Below, one piece after another: positions 33,157 to 44,014 of a stretch of DNA of 64,000 bases (positions within the stretch are counted from its first letter, which is position 1; the number at the start of each line of letters is the position of its first letter). The stretch spans positions 257,924,244 through 257,988,243 of the forward strand of contig CM030362.1 in assembly GCA_017893485.1 (NCBI GenBank). The letters are read 5' to 3'. A program made the translations under genes and the position numbers. Under the pieces are notes generated by a model, which saw only the letters and a list, made by a program, of their open reading frames with translations, ran no database searches and had not been told where the DNA came from. The stretch comes from Hemerocallis citrina. Its lineage: Eukaryota > Streptophyta > Magnoliopsida > Asparagales > Asphodelaceae.

Positions 33157-34461
33157 CTAACCGTAAAGCTGCATCCAAACAAGATGAATGGAACGGGATT
33201 GAGAAGAGCCAAGAAGGTTTTTATAGAACTGAAGAAAGGTCGCGTGTAAGTCAGAATCAGAGTGCAGCTCAACACCGTCGTTAATGATGGCAGAGATACG
33301 ATTGCACCATTGGCGGTGCGAAGCAAAATTATGGAAGAAGGCAGTGTTCCCGTCACCCTCTTTGAGCCAGCGGACTTTGGCCCGCTGTGCCCATTTGATA
33401 TGATCATTATGAAGAATAGAAGCGAATTCCCTTTTGCAGGAGCTCCTTTCATTACGAAACGAATCAGAAATTGGACCAAGCTCTTCAAGCTTATCGATGG
33501 CTTCAATAGTGGAGAGGAAAAAGAGTTTAAGATCATTGGCGTAGGCAAATCTTTCTTTGTGCCAGATCTTGCAACCATATTTAATAGCGTGCAACTTAAG
33601 CAGTATACGACCTAATCCGTGAGACCCCGTAACAGAGGAGAGACATTCAGAAATAAGATTCACAAAGACCTGATCTTGCAACCAGAATTTTTCAAAGCGG
33701 AATTTGAATGGCTTGGAGAAGTTATAGTTAGTGTGAAGAGCAATGGGAACGTGGTCTAAAGACGGATTAGGCATAGCACAAGAGAAGGTGTTGTCGAAAA
33801 AGGATATCCACTCAATAGAGACAAGGAAGCGATCGAGTTTGGCCAATATCGGAGATAGGTGCATATTAGACCAAGTGAAGGATCTACCATTAAGAGGGAT
33901 GTCAGACAAGTTAAGAGAAAGAATGCACTCGTTAAAACAGGAGGAGTCCAAGCTATACATGGCACTCCCAGATCTTTCATAGGAGAATCTTGTAACAATA
34001 AAATCTCTACAAAAGAGCCAAAACCCGTGAATGCTGTTATGGAAGGAATTAAACTCGTTCCAGAAAAGGTTGCGCATGTCGGCAGAAGATGGACCGTACA
34101 CGGACCCAACTGTGAGACCACAGTTGAATTCATGCCAATGGAGACAAACTATAAGAAAAAATGTAAGACGATGGACCGATATCACGAAAAATCGGGATTC
34201 CTTGAAACCAAAAGGGATACCCCCACGCGTATCAGTTGCATTAAGAGGAATCCAATTGGTGATCAGAGATCCACCAATGGCTCGAAGGAGAGCGGGGGAA
34301 GTGGATTCCAGCTTAGATTCCTGAATGGAAATCATATCACAATGGGAAGAAGAGATAAGGTGAAGAAGAGCTTGTTGCTTGGTCGGGTAACGAAGGCCCC
34401 GAATGTTCCAAGAGAGACTAATCCTGAGCACGATTGAACTCAAAAGCTCTTGAAATTTCAC
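33157..34461 (-). pseudogene. LINE-1a ORF2 endonuclease domain
   Basis: An unbroken frame of 434 residues. It opens with the apurinic endonuclease-type motif SLSWNIRGLRYPTKQ (about residues 16-30). Then come ISIQESKLE, GSVYGPS, RDFIVTRFSYER (degenerate GDFN-like site), NGRSFTWSN and a SLDHVPIAL site, in the order expected for L1 endonucleases. The tail reads KVRWLKEGDGNTAFFH, the usual link to reverse transcriptase. The frame ends at a TAG (33157-33159) that interrupts ORF2; homology carries on in the same frame to about 33020, where a frameshift follows. Confidence 0.85.
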
Positions 34462-34666
34462 GTCTGCGTATGGTCTCTAAATCCACAATGTAGCTAGAGT
34501 CCACCGCAAACCCCATACTAGTCGCAAGATCAATCATGTCAGGATTTGACAAAGAGTCGAATTGAACTTGGTAGACAGAGCCAAGGGATGACAACTTCGA
34601 ACCATAAGAGTCCACCGCAAACCTCGGGGGGAGGGATTTCTAGCTTAGATTCTTCTTTTTGGAGTT

Positions 34667-35083
34667 GTTTATTGCTTGACATACTCTGCAAAATTAATTA
34701 TTTAATTATTTAGACGCATCCATGTTGTCGAGTGTTTTAATTGTTCTTTAGCATTGCTGCTGTAGAGTGCAACCTTTAAAAAGGCTAGCTGGCATGTGAT
34801 ATCGTAAATATTGTATAATGAAAATTTCCCAGCTAGTTTCCCATGATGAAATTTTCTTTCCCGGTCATCCCACTCTCGACACGTCACTGTATCACCGATA
34901 ACAAATTAAAATAAGAGAAATTGTTAGCAGTTGTTAATTTCACTATTTTTACATCACTTGCACAATATTACTAAATCAAGATTTAACACGTATGACCTCA
35001 AAATATTACTTTTTGGGTCCAGAGAAAAATTGGGACTCTATATCTATATCTATATCTATAATTATTATAACGGGAGTGATTTT
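34667..35083. other. AT-rich spacer, no feature recognised
   Basis: No coding region or known repeat is recognised. A short TATCTA tandem lies at 35039-35060, followed by AATTATTATAACGGGAGTG. That phrase resembles the AATATTATAATGGGAGAA start of the modules at 52414-53052, so a fragment of that repeat may sit here. Confidence 0.4.
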
Positions 35084-37937
35084 TTTTCAAAATTTTTTTA
35101 AGGAAAAAGGTGGAATATCGTCATCATATTTCATTAATAAGAAGTTAAAAAAATAACCCAAGGACTGAGCAAAGTACAAAGCACAGAAAACAGTACAAAA
35201 AATAACACATATTACCTCCAACTAACATAGGAGGGTAGGAACAAAAGAAACAACAAAATAGAGTAAAATGAGTACAATCGATACATATGAGGTCCCTCTA
35301 ACAAGTCCCTGGAGAGTGAGATCTTCGAACACTGTGCTCACTCTAGGGTCGGACCAATCACAACCTCCTCATCATTGTACTCCTCGACCTGAAAGACCAT
35401 GAAAATCCTTCCTCTCGGCCCCCAAGCAACTGTAGTAGCCCAAAAGAAAATAAGATGATTAATATGAGTTAAATTGCTAGAAATACTATAACTAGTCCAA
35501 CGAAATTAAACATTATTCCTATTGAACCAAAGAACCCATGTCGTAGCGGAAATAACAATATACCAGGCGTCTCTCATCTCTCTTCTCTCGGAACAGAACT
35601 TCGGATCAATCCAAAGATCCTCGTAAACTAATGGATACACAATAGTGCAAAGTGCTCTCAACACTCGACAAAAACCGCTTTGCTTCTATTACATTCCAGG
35701 AAAAAGGTCTTCTTTAGATTCCATATAAGTGTTACAAAATCTGCAAGATGTCCCAACATTTGGGTCGTTTAGCCAGATTTACCCTAGTCAAAATAGCATC
35801 ATTAAGCACAAGCTAAATAAAGATTTTAACCTTAAGGGGCACTTTGGCTTTCCAGATTATGGAAGACCACTTCGGCTTACAGCCACGAAAGTGTAACTGG
35901 GTGTACACGGATCTGACCGAGAAGTTGTCATTTTGTTCCAGTCCCCACGATTTTCGATCAGGACCAGTTGAGCATTTGACCCCTGTTAGTGCAATGAGAT
36001 TATGTAGTTCCTCCTCTAATCTCACTTGGGAGGCTTGGTTGAGACGCTGATTAAACCCAGGCTTCCAAGCACCCCTTTTCCATGCTTTAGCCACCTTGAT
36101 GTGCAGGAGTGAGGTAAGGTCATAGAAATCTGGGAACAAATCTTTTAACCGGTGGTCTCTACATCATTTGTCCTATCAAAAATTTTAAAGATGATCGTTA
36201 CCGATGAAAGACGAAACACAACTAGCAAACGGGTCAAAGGCCTTAGAAATCCCTCTCCAAAACCAAAAAGCTCTTGGTCCCACCGAGAAGCCCAAATGAC
36301 GAGTTCCTTTCCCTTGTAAGTAGGACTGAACAAACTCCTGCCAACCTTTTCCATTGGGGTGGTAAACTTTCCACCACCATTTCCCGAGGAGGGCCTAATT
36401 CATGTCAGACCCCTATGGATTTTCTACATACAGGCTTTTTCCCATCTGATCAGGTGGGAGCCCCGTGGCTTCGGCACATTTTCATAAAAATCGCTTCCGA
36501 ATCTGATCGATCCTATGAATAACCCATCACAGTATTTCAAAGAAAGACATGTTGTAAGTAGGCATATTAGAGAGTACCGAATTGATGAGGGTTACTCTCC
36601 CACCCAGGGATAGGGATAAACCTTTCCAGCCGGTTAACATATTCTCAACCCGATCGATGATTGGGAACCAATGAAATTTCTTTAACTTACCAAGACGCAC
36701 AGGTAAGCTTGATAGGGAAACTATCAACCTGGCAATTTAGGATGTTAGCATGTACCTAGGGCTGCAATCGAGCCGAGCCGAATACCTTCAGGCTCGAGCA
36801 CTGCTCGTTTACGAAACAAGCTCAGTTTTGAGCTGGAGCTCGGCTCAAGCTCAGTTCGAGCTGAGCTTTGACCAAGCTTTGACCGTATTCAAGCCGAATA
36901 GCTTGCGAGCTTAGCCTAAAAATAAAAAAAATTAAAAAAACCCCAAGCTCGAGCTCGGCTCGTTTATGAAACAAGCTCAGTTTTGAGCTCGAGCTCGGTT
37001 TGAGCCGAGCTTTGACCGAGCTCGAGCCGAATAGCTCGCGAATATCTCGATTCATTTGCAGCCCTACGTGTACCCCGGCCTCCTCTGCGGACAAGGCAAT
37101 GGGTACAAGCACACTCTTATGGAAGTTCACCTTCAAGCCAGACCCAGCCTCAAAATAGTATAATACTCCTTTGAAGATGACGGAATCCCCCATATCTCCA
37201 TTATCGAATAAAAGTGTATCATCCGCGTAGTGTAGGATGGTACAGCTAAGGCAATTTCTTCCATTGGCCGCCGGATTGATCCACCCTGCCCACCTACAGT
37301 TATCCAACATGACAGTAAGTGCATCCGCTACAATGGTGAAAAGGAGAGGGGACAAAGGGTCCCCTTAACGTAACCCTCTTTTGCATGAAAACGGTTGCCC
37401 CTTTGAGTAGTTAATGACAATGGAAGTTTTAATGTTAGATCCACATGAACCATCCGTCCTAAAAACCGCGACCTTTAAGAGCTTCTAAAAGGCAATTCCA
37501 TACCGAGTCATAAGCTTTCTCAAAGTCTAGTTTGAAAAGGAAACTCTTATCGTTAGAGATATGACACTAGTGAATAGTTACCTCTGCTGTTGCGACACGG
37601 TCCAAGATACAACGGCCTTTGATGAAGCCAGTTTGTTCCTTGCAAATCAACTTATCCATAGTCTGCCTTATCCGATTGGGGAGGATCTTGGTAATTATCT
37701 TAACCGAACAGTTAAGCACACTGATCAGACGAAAGTCCCCTATCCATATCGCCTCATCTTTTGTAGGGATAAGAATGACTTCTGCATAATTAAGTCTGCC
37801 CAATTTAAGTCTATGGTCATAAAACCCTGCCACCACGGAAAGCAAATCATCTTTGATTTCTTCCCAGAAGGTTTGGTAAGACAAGATCGGGAAACCGTCC
37901 AGACTAGGAGCTTTCTCCCGCCCCATCTGAGAAATTA
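35084..37937 (-). mobile_element. L1 LINE-2a fragment (RT and zf-RVT), degenerate
   Basis: On the minus strand: RT start (37925-37570, KAPSLDGFPILSYQTFW, then IKGRCILDRVA), middle (37355-37070, MSPLLFTIVADAL and the catalytic ILHYADDTLLF), a 310-bp MITE, then RT end (36727-36527, GWKGLSLSLGGRVTLINSVL). Linker and zf-RVT start lie at 36139-35813 (NDNFSVRSVYTQL, then IIWKAKVPLKVKIFI). About 700 bp of 3' UTR ends near 35084-35100 with AATGAAATATGATGACG and an A-rich tail (T-run on the plus strand). Frames change often. The endonuclease half is absent; the copy is cut at 37937 by the A2 LTR. Confidence 0.85.
36757..37066. mobile_element. hAT-type MITE in LINE-2a
   Basis: A 310-bp element with 11-bp perfect terminal inverted repeats (TAGGGCTGCAA / TTGCAGCCCTA) and 8-bp flanking repeats that differ at one base (CATGTACC at 36749-36756, CGTGTACC at 37067-37074). 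The interior is built of GAGCTCGAGCTCGGCTC-like palindromic phrases in two similar halves with an A-rich middle. Termini and 8-bp duplications fit the hAT superfamily. It has no coding capacity. It interrupts the LINE-2a reverse transcriptase. Confidence 0.9.
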
Positions 37938-37945
37938 TGTAACAT

Positions 37946-37947
<2 letters not shown>

Positions 37948-38039
<92 letters not shown>

Positions 38040-38790
38040 CTAGATTTACACGTGGGCACGTGCCTACGGCACGTCTTTGGAACGATACAACACACGAAAA
38101 GCCCTGTAAACAGTAAAACAACAATTATGTAGTTCAAGTTTGAATAGTATGATAATAATTAGTTGTAAATAAAAGTCCATGTTTCCATTAGTATATGTTG
38201 AAAAATAATTATAAATGAGGGTGTAAAATCCAACTTCTTAGAACTTTAAGTGTGGAAAATGATGAAATTTAACTGTTGAAGAGATATTTGCTATTTTCAA
38301 CAGGGAAAAAGGGGTATGAGCAACTTACTCATTTAGTAAATAAGAAATTGATGATGTGGCATACATGTGATTGGATAATCATTAAAAGGGTTAGTTGTTC
38401 AATGTATCACATGCATGCCACATAATCAATTGCTCATTTACTAAATGAGCAAGTTGCTCATATCCCTTTTACCCTTTTCAATATAACATGTGCAATAAAA
38501 AAAACATAAAAATTCTGAAAAATTTACAAACCTGAACTCTTAAAATCTAAATTTCTAAGTAAGTAAAGAAAGAATATGAGAGAGAGAAAGAGAGAAATAT
38601 GAAAAAGTGATGAGAGAAGAGAGAGATAGTAATAAAGTAATGAGTTTTTTAGTTTTGGAGGGGGGGGGGGGGGAATTTAATTTTGGGGTTTGAAATTTTA
38701 GGCGGAAAAATATGTTTTTTGAGAATCAATCTAGGCCATTGGTTTTAGGGCAGATTGAATGAGAGCCACTTGATAGCTTTCTTTGTAATT

Positions 38791-38847
<57 letters not shown>
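37948..38847. repeat. TA arrays flanking a 750-bp insertion
   Basis: About 40 TA units precede and about 30 follow a 750-bp non-coding segment. The A1 LTR has none of this. The segment starts ACTAGATTTACACGTGGGC and includes a short hairpin at 38060-38072 (GTGCC TAC GGCAC). It ends with a GA-rich stretch and a 14-base G-run (38660-38673). It may be an element that inserted into a TA microsatellite, or TA repeats that grew at its ends. A Helitron end (CTAG plus hairpin, minus orientation) is possible but weak. Confidence 0.5.
38301..38474. mobile_element. Small MITE with long inverted repeats
   Basis: A 174-bp foldback with arms of about 70 bp. The left arm starts CAGGGAAAAAGGGGTATGAGC; the right arm ends with the complement of GGGTAAAAGGGATATGAGC. 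Inner arm parts also pair (ATGTGGCATACATGTGATTGG against CACATGCATGCCACAT). The repeat TTTTCAA flanks both sides (38294-38300 and 38475-38481), fitting a 7-8-bp target duplication. No coding capacity. Confidence 0.8.
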
Positions 38848-38854
<7 letters not shown>

Positions 38855-40024
38855 CATTTTGCACGTGTAATGCACGTGAATTTTTTTTATATTCGTGTTT
38901 TTCTCATTTTAAATTAATACACTTTACATTATTATTAATTTCTATTTTTTGAAGCTCATGAGCCTAAGAATATAATTTTTCAAAAGAAATCCATTTTTTA
39001 AAATTGAGCTCATTTGTAAAACTATATTTTAAAAAAAAGAGGAGGTGGTGTGCACAAGCACGTGCACGTGCACACGTGCATTGTGCACACAAGGGAAGGC
39101 TGATGTTGGTACGTTGGAAACTTTTTGACCAAGTCACGAAATATGGGTTAGTGGAGAGAGATAGTGGGGGGTAGTTTTATAACTACTTAATAATTTTATA
39201 AATAAACTCCTAAGCCTAAAGTCATTTACTCTAACCCTAATCAAAAGAAAATTTATTAAACAAGAGTGAGAGGCAGAGAGTTCGGGTGATTTCGTGAGGA
39301 GCTTACTGTTGATTTCGGAGCTTGATTTGTGCTTGGCTTTTGGGGATTTCGATGGGTTGTTTGTGTGGTTGCTTTTGCTTTGGAGAAGGGAAATTGCTTT
39401 TTAGAGGTGGGTGTTACTTTATACTCCCTAAATTGTAGAATAATTGCATGTGTAAGTGTTCTAATGTTCAATTGTAGATGTAGAATTGTTTAGTTTATTC
39501 TCATTGATTGTGATGCATGTGGTAGGAGAAATTCATTAATTTTGAGTAAAGTGCATGTTATTTGTAGTAGATTTACGAAATAAAAATTTAGAAGTTGTGC
39601 AAGTTGACATATGAAATATCATAGTATGATTATTTTTAGAGTGAGTAGATTTTTATAAATAATTCATTAGAAGAATTGATTGAGTATGAATTTAAATGAT
39701 TTTTGAAGAAAAATTTCTCATAATATTCATTATCATGGAAAAGAGAAAAGGGAATATATTTATATGTGATGTAGATTAATATTTCACAAATTCATGTGGT
39801 ATTTGGGACATTCTTAATGTTTTAGAAATTTTAAATTGTGTAGAATCATTGTTATGGCAATACAACTCAGTATAAATTAGCCTCTGAATATTTTAGAATG
39901 TGTAGTGTGATCAAATTAAATTATTGTGATGAACGATAGAAGTTGTATGTTGTATTTTTGTTGAAAAGAGGGAAATAGACCGAGATCAAATACTTATTGA
40001 TTTAGACCCCTTATAAGGTGTGAT

Positions 40025-40121
40025 CTGAGCTACGGCTCAATGGGTAGGCACTGCGTCGCCTCTCTGTTGGCGCGGGCTCAAGCGGGGGTGTACTCTGTTG
40101 TTGTTCCAATTTTTTTTTTTT
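40025..40121 (+). repeat. tRNA-like module 1 in the A2 LTR
   Basis: A strong A-box-like stretch at 40030-40050 (TACGGCTCAATGGGTAGGCA) is followed by GGGCTCAAGCGGG (40073-40085) in B-box position and an 11-base T-run (40110-40121). Layout matches the modules in A1. Confidence 0.55.
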
Positions 40122-40184
40122 GAAAGATTAAGTGAAGGGGTTTCAGGTATTTAATACCTGCAGTACCCTTTTGTACTGGGTGTG

Positions 40185-40261
40185 CATGTGGCCTACTGGT
40201 TGGCGTTTAGGCTGGCGCTGGTTCGAGCTATGCTGGGCGCTCAGATTTAAACATTTTTTTT
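40185..40261 (+). repeat. tRNA-like module 2 in the A2 LTR
   Basis: An A-box-like TGGCCTACTGGTTGGCG lies at 40188-40204, a B-box-like TGGTTCGAGCT at 40218-40228, and a T-run at 40254-40261. It lies about 65 bp after module 1, mirroring the A1 pair. Confidence 0.5.
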
Positions 40262-42000
40262 ATTTTATCTATTTCTCTTTGGATTTGAGTTATATTTTTG
40301 GGGGAAATTATGAGAAAAATTGGTAGAATATTATTAAAATAATTTGGAGATTTTTATATACTATTCTCAAAGAAAATTGTAGAATCTAAAAGGCTTTGTT
40401 TTGTTTATGTGTTGAGTTGGGTTTCAAATTGAAAATGCATATAATTGAAGATTATAAGGTTTGATTTTTTAAGGAGTGAGATAAAGTGGAAATAGAAATA
40501 TATAATTTTGGGGATGATTTTTAAGGAAGATCGAAAATTGAGAATGAGTTTGGTTTGAAATATAGATTAATGTGAAAAAGTATAAATGTTAGAAAAGGAA
40601 TTAATGTGAAGAAAAATGAGTTTTGAGAAGGCTTTGGAAGTGATTGTCTCGATTGGCTAATTAAAAGTTATTTGTGAGGAAATTCGAGTTGGAAATTATT
40701 AATGAATGAATTATGATAGTTGAATACTTCAGGGTTGAAGAAAATTGTTGTTTTGAAAATTGAAATAATAATGTGAGGTTGAATATAACCTATTGTTGAT
40801 CTCTAGAATGAGAGAGTTGTTGAAATCTAGAGGCTAGACGAGACCCCAGTAACCAGAAGTTTTATTATGAGAATCTGAGGAGTGACCAGTGTGGGTTGAC
40901 TCTCTCTTTGAGAAGTAGTCGGTGTGGGCTGACTTTTTCTTGTGTTGGTTTAAGTCCGGTAGGGTAAGCTAGCTCTAGGTTGTGATAATTTTCAAAGCTA
41001 AATCTTTGGGTTAGGCACTAAGGGGAGATGTGATGAAGTATGGGCAAACATGAGTATGAGGGCCGGGATAGTTCGGTGAGAAGTATCTCTAGAATTACCG
41101 GAGTTGAGGCTCGCGGTGGGGCATATTACTTCAAAATTACTGGGATCAAGGCGACGCTCATGGGGTATTTGTGTGATGAGGTACTGATGACAGCACGGTG
41201 TGAGTATTCGCCTCTAGAATTACTGGGTGTGAGGCCGTTTGTCCAAAATCACATGAAGTGGGAGTGCGATACTCAAGAATTATCGGAGTCATAGCTCGCG
41301 GTGTGGGTATTCCTCTCCAGAATTACTGGGTGTGAGGCAGTGTGTCCAAAATCACTTAAAGTGGGAGTACGATACCCAAGAATTATCAGGGTGGTACTAG
41401 ATACTCACAGAATATCTAAAACATACATTAATCATCATACTAGTAATTCATGACGAGGGACTAAACCCTATATTGAGGAGGACGATAAGGGCTTGCCCTC
41501 GGACCTATGTAGAATGGGATACATAGAATCCGAATAAGTATGCATTAGTGCATCGTAGTATAAATCTGCATTAGGCATCTAAGACATATCATACACTGTC
41601 ATGTTTAGGCTAGTCACTCTTTACACTTTGTTTACATTCAAATTGGGTTTGTGTTTGCTATAGCATAAAGAATCGTTATATTACGGCATAGTGAGGATGG
41701 CTATTTTATAGTATAATGTCGGTTGTAAGCAACTGACGTGCCCACAGTTTTCAGTGCAAGGCTGGGATTTGCATAAAGAACACAAAGATGATTTGGTGCT
41801 AAAGATTGCTTTCAGATTTAGTTGCTGTCATTCGAGTTATATTTTATCGTGTTGTAATTATTTATTTTCCATTGCATTAATGTAAAATAACAGTGTTGTA
41901 TTAAAAAGTTTTGAATTCCTTGTAAAAATTTACGAATTTGAAGTAAAAGATCCTGTTATGCTACAAATTACCATATTTTGGAATTCGGGGCGTTACAGCG

Positions 42001-42013
42001 TGGTATCATAGCT
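42001..42013 (+). promoter_or_regulatory. Primer binding site of A2 (tRNA-iMet)
   Basis: TGGTATCATAGCT lies three bases after the LTR end and differs by one base from the tRNA-iMet complement TGGTATCAGAGC. Confidence 0.85.
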
Positions 42014-42098
42014 AGGTTCAATAAGTAGTACAAAATTACAAGGACAACACATTAGGGTGGATATTAGAAATGTGAGTTCAGTTTATAGAGATTTAAAT

Positions 42099-42159
42099 GT
42101 AAGTGATTTACATTTGTGTTGCTGTATACAATTACGTTTTCTCCTCTATTTCCTTATAG
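42099..42159 (+). other. Possible leader intron in A2
   Basis: A consensus-like donor (GTAAGT at 42099) and a pyrimidine-rich acceptor (CTATTTCCTTATAG ending 42159) enclose 61 nt. The acceptor lies one base before the ATG of the acidic ORF. Plant introns are rarely this short, so this is only a candidate. Confidence 0.35.
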
Positions 42160-42160
42160 G

Positions 42161-42676
42161 ATGGCTGATAACCATGACCCCGTTGATGAAATGGAATGGT
42201 TCTTTGAGGAAGACCATGAAGAAGAGGAAGACCCTGAAGAAGAGGAAGACCCTGAAGAAGAGGAGGAACCCGAGGAGGAGGAAGACTCGAAGGAGGAAGA
42301 AGGGGAGCTGCCCGAATCCCGAGAGATTACTCCACCTCCACCCGAGTTTCCTGATGAGTCCTCAGATGAAGAACCGACTCACGACAGGAAGGACCACATT
42401 ATCGCTTCCCTCTAGAAGCTACTGATCATCCATAAGTGGAGAGTAACCCCCATGGAAGCTCATCACGCTGAGGACAAGCGGAATACTGCAGATTTGAGCC
42501 AGTGAGTGTGGGAGCTAGAGAAACTTCGACACAGTAATGCCTGACACGTTACCCAACTAGATAACAAAACTCGTTGGGGAAAGCAGGAATGCAATCAAAA
42601 ATGCGTAGAGATGCGAAGGGAAATAGTTGAACTACTGGAAGAGCTCAGGGAAGCTAAAAGGAACCAAAGGATCTAG
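42161..42676 (+). pseudogene. Extra acidic/coiled-coil ORF upstream of gag in A2
   Basis: The frame starts MADNHDPVDEMEWFFEEDHE and contains Glu-rich repeats (EEEEDPEEEEDPEEEE) and a Pro/Ser segment. It meets a TAG at 42413-42415. Beyond it, the same frame shows two more stops (both TGA) and a Leu/Glu/Arg-rich end (VEMRREIVELLEELREAKRNQ) like a coiled coil, ending at a TAG (42674-42676). The original product would have been about 170 residues. It is separate from gag, whose ATG is 170 bp further on. I know no characterised family for it. An extra ORF before gag is not standard for Tekay/Del elements. Confidence 0.55.
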
Positions 42677-42845
42677 ACTGATTATGTTGGAGTTTTCTTT
42701 TCTGATGTTTTCATGTAATAGGTTTACTGGACAAGTTTTTTATTTCTAAATGTAAAGAGTTTATTTTGGAAATAAAATGAATTATGTTGAAGAAAGTATA
42801 TGTTGTTGCTATTTTTGATGATTAATGAGGTTTTATGACTCAGAA

Positions 42846-43924
42846 ATGGCCGGACGAAGAACCCGCAATGGTGAAGGACCCAGTGGTGAGGGTAACAGAT
42901 TCGATCTAGAAACGGAGTTGGCTAGGGTGTACTAGACTATCAATACCTTTGTCGAAATGTAACCCGAAGTACCAGGGCGGGATAGGCAGTACAAGTCCTA
43001 GAAGCAATCAAATTGGTGAAATCGTTCAAGCGAATGAAACCACCAATGTTTGAGGGTAAGGCAGATCCAGATGCGGCAGATGAATGGATTCGATAGATAG
43101 AAAATGTATTTGAGGTCTTAGAGACACCCGAGGCGAGCAAAGTGAAGGTGGCCACCATGCAGCTAGAGAAGGACGTCGGGGTCTAGTGGCAGTCCATGAA
43201 GCGAGCCTTGGGGAATGAACCGACCACTTGGGAGGAATTCTTGGAGGAGTTCCACAACCATTATTTTCCAATGGACGTGCAGGAGAAGAAGGCTATGGAA
43301 TTCCTGGGTTTACAGCAGAGAAGTTTGACTGTTAGTGTGAGACCAAGTTTACTTAGCTCTTGAGGTATGCGCTGGAATTGGTTATGGACAAGGCAAAGAA
43401 GGCCCGGAAGTTTGAATAGGGATTGAGGCCAAGTCTGAGGTCTCGGATGATACCCTTAGGTATCCGGAGGTTTGATAAGTTGGTCAGGAAGACTGCAGCC
43501 ACAAAAGCCGACATGGAACAGTTCCAGTTGGCTCAGACCAAGAAGAACAATTGGAACACCGGCAAGAGGCCCACAACAGCAAGTAACTTCAGGGGATAGC
43601 CCACAGCACAGAGGTTCCGACCAACTGGGGCAAATGTCATTTTTGTGACGGCGAGGCCAGGCAACGGTGGCATCAGGGGCCCAGATGTGATTTGCTACAA
43701 TTGTGGAAAAGCTGGTCATTTCATGACCAACTGCACCAAGCCTCGGAACCCCGTAACTTGCTTCAACTGTGGGAAGGAAGGCCATACTAAGCTCTTTTGC
43801 CCCCATTTCTAGCAGGGAGGACAGAGGTAGAAGTAGGCGGAGAAAGGGAAGAAGCCATACCGACAGGGACGAGTGTTTACCCTGACTAAAGCTGATGCGG
43901 ATGATTCTGGAAATGTCATCACCG
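42846..43924 (+). pseudogene. A2 gag (capsid and two zinc knuckles)
   Basis: The N-terminus MAGRRTRNGEGPSGEGNRF opens just after an acceptor-like TTTATGACTCAG. Capsid motifs are MKPPMFEGKADPDAADEWI and WEEFLEEFHNHYFP, typical of retrotransposon gag. Two CCHC knuckles follow at about 43695-43735 (CYNCGKAGHFMTNC) and 43760-43800 (CFNCGKEGHTKLFC). The tail reads KKPYRQGRVFTLTKADADD, then NVIT at the intron-like segment. Several stops (for example at about 42933 and 43186) and frameshifts occur. There is no intron-like gap at the position of the B2 gag intron; the text runs LGLQQRSLTV. Confidence 0.85.
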
Positions 43925-44014
43925 GTATGGGGCCACTCGAACAGAGTTTTACTGTTGGTATTTCATGTTTTATTAGAGAGTGTTATGTACTGTGAGTATT
44001 TCATTATGTAACAT
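43925..44014 (+). other. Intron-like segment before protease (A2), acceptor damaged
   Basis: It occupies the same phase-1 position in a Gly codon as in A1, starting GTATGGGGCC. At the acceptor A1 has GTAACAG but A2 has GTAACAT, so the AG is lost; AG two or three bases on is a possible substitute. The segment is 90 nt. Read through, it gives in-frame stops (first TGA at about 43993). Confidence 0.55.

Larger units (their letters stand above)
31136..34649 (-). mobile_element. L1 LINE-1a, 5' part (ORF2 endonuclease and RT)
   Basis: Read right to left, the L1 begins at about 34649 beside the 17-bp duplication. It carries the ORF2 endonuclease (34461-33157), reverse transcriptase (about 33150-31950) and the linker with the first half of zf-RVT (31678-31141). 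No ORF1 is found inside the duplication, so the copy is 5'-truncated. The 5' end is scrambled: GAGTCCACCGCAAAC occurs at about 34497 and again at about 34608, next to a copy of CAGCTTAGATTC-like sequence from about 34310. Confidence 0.85.
8055..34666. other. Nested insertion locus bounded by a 17-bp LINE target duplication
   Basis: The direct repeat TTCTTCTTTTTGGAGTT occurs at 8055-8071 and at 34650-34666. Immediately inside the left copy is a short T-run followed by the reverse complement of an L1 3' end. Inside the right copy is the 5' limit of the same L1. Between them lie B1, the copia element and a solo LTR, each with its own 5-bp duplication. Peeling the insertions off from inside to outside leaves a single L1 of about 4.8 kb. 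Confidence 0.8.
37938..41997 (+). repeat. 5' LTR of A2 (family A) with internal insertions
   Basis: It starts TGTAACATCC and ends GGGGCGTTACA. Its length is 4,060 bp, about 800 bp more than the A1 LTR. The excess lies near its start: a TA array (37948-38031), a segment with a MITE (38032-38787), and a second TA array (38788-38847). LTR homology with A1 resumes at about 38850 (TTTGCACGTGTAATGCACGTG). It then holds a TATA-like ATAAATAAAC (about 39197), two tRNA-like modules (40025-40121 and 40185-40261), a degenerate repeat (41070-41400) and the conserved block near 41490. Confidence 0.85.

Noticed and set aside
33859..34437. 192-residue plus-strand frame
   Set aside because: It is antisense to the L1 endonuclease, which has the recognisable motifs.
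35084..37937. A cellular RT-domain gene
   Set aside because: Domain order, frameshifts and an A-rich tail show a decayed L1, not a host gene.
37561..38043. 160-residue plus-strand frame ending in a long YIYIYI run
   Set aside because: It is a shadow of the L1 RT on the other strand plus translation of the TA array.
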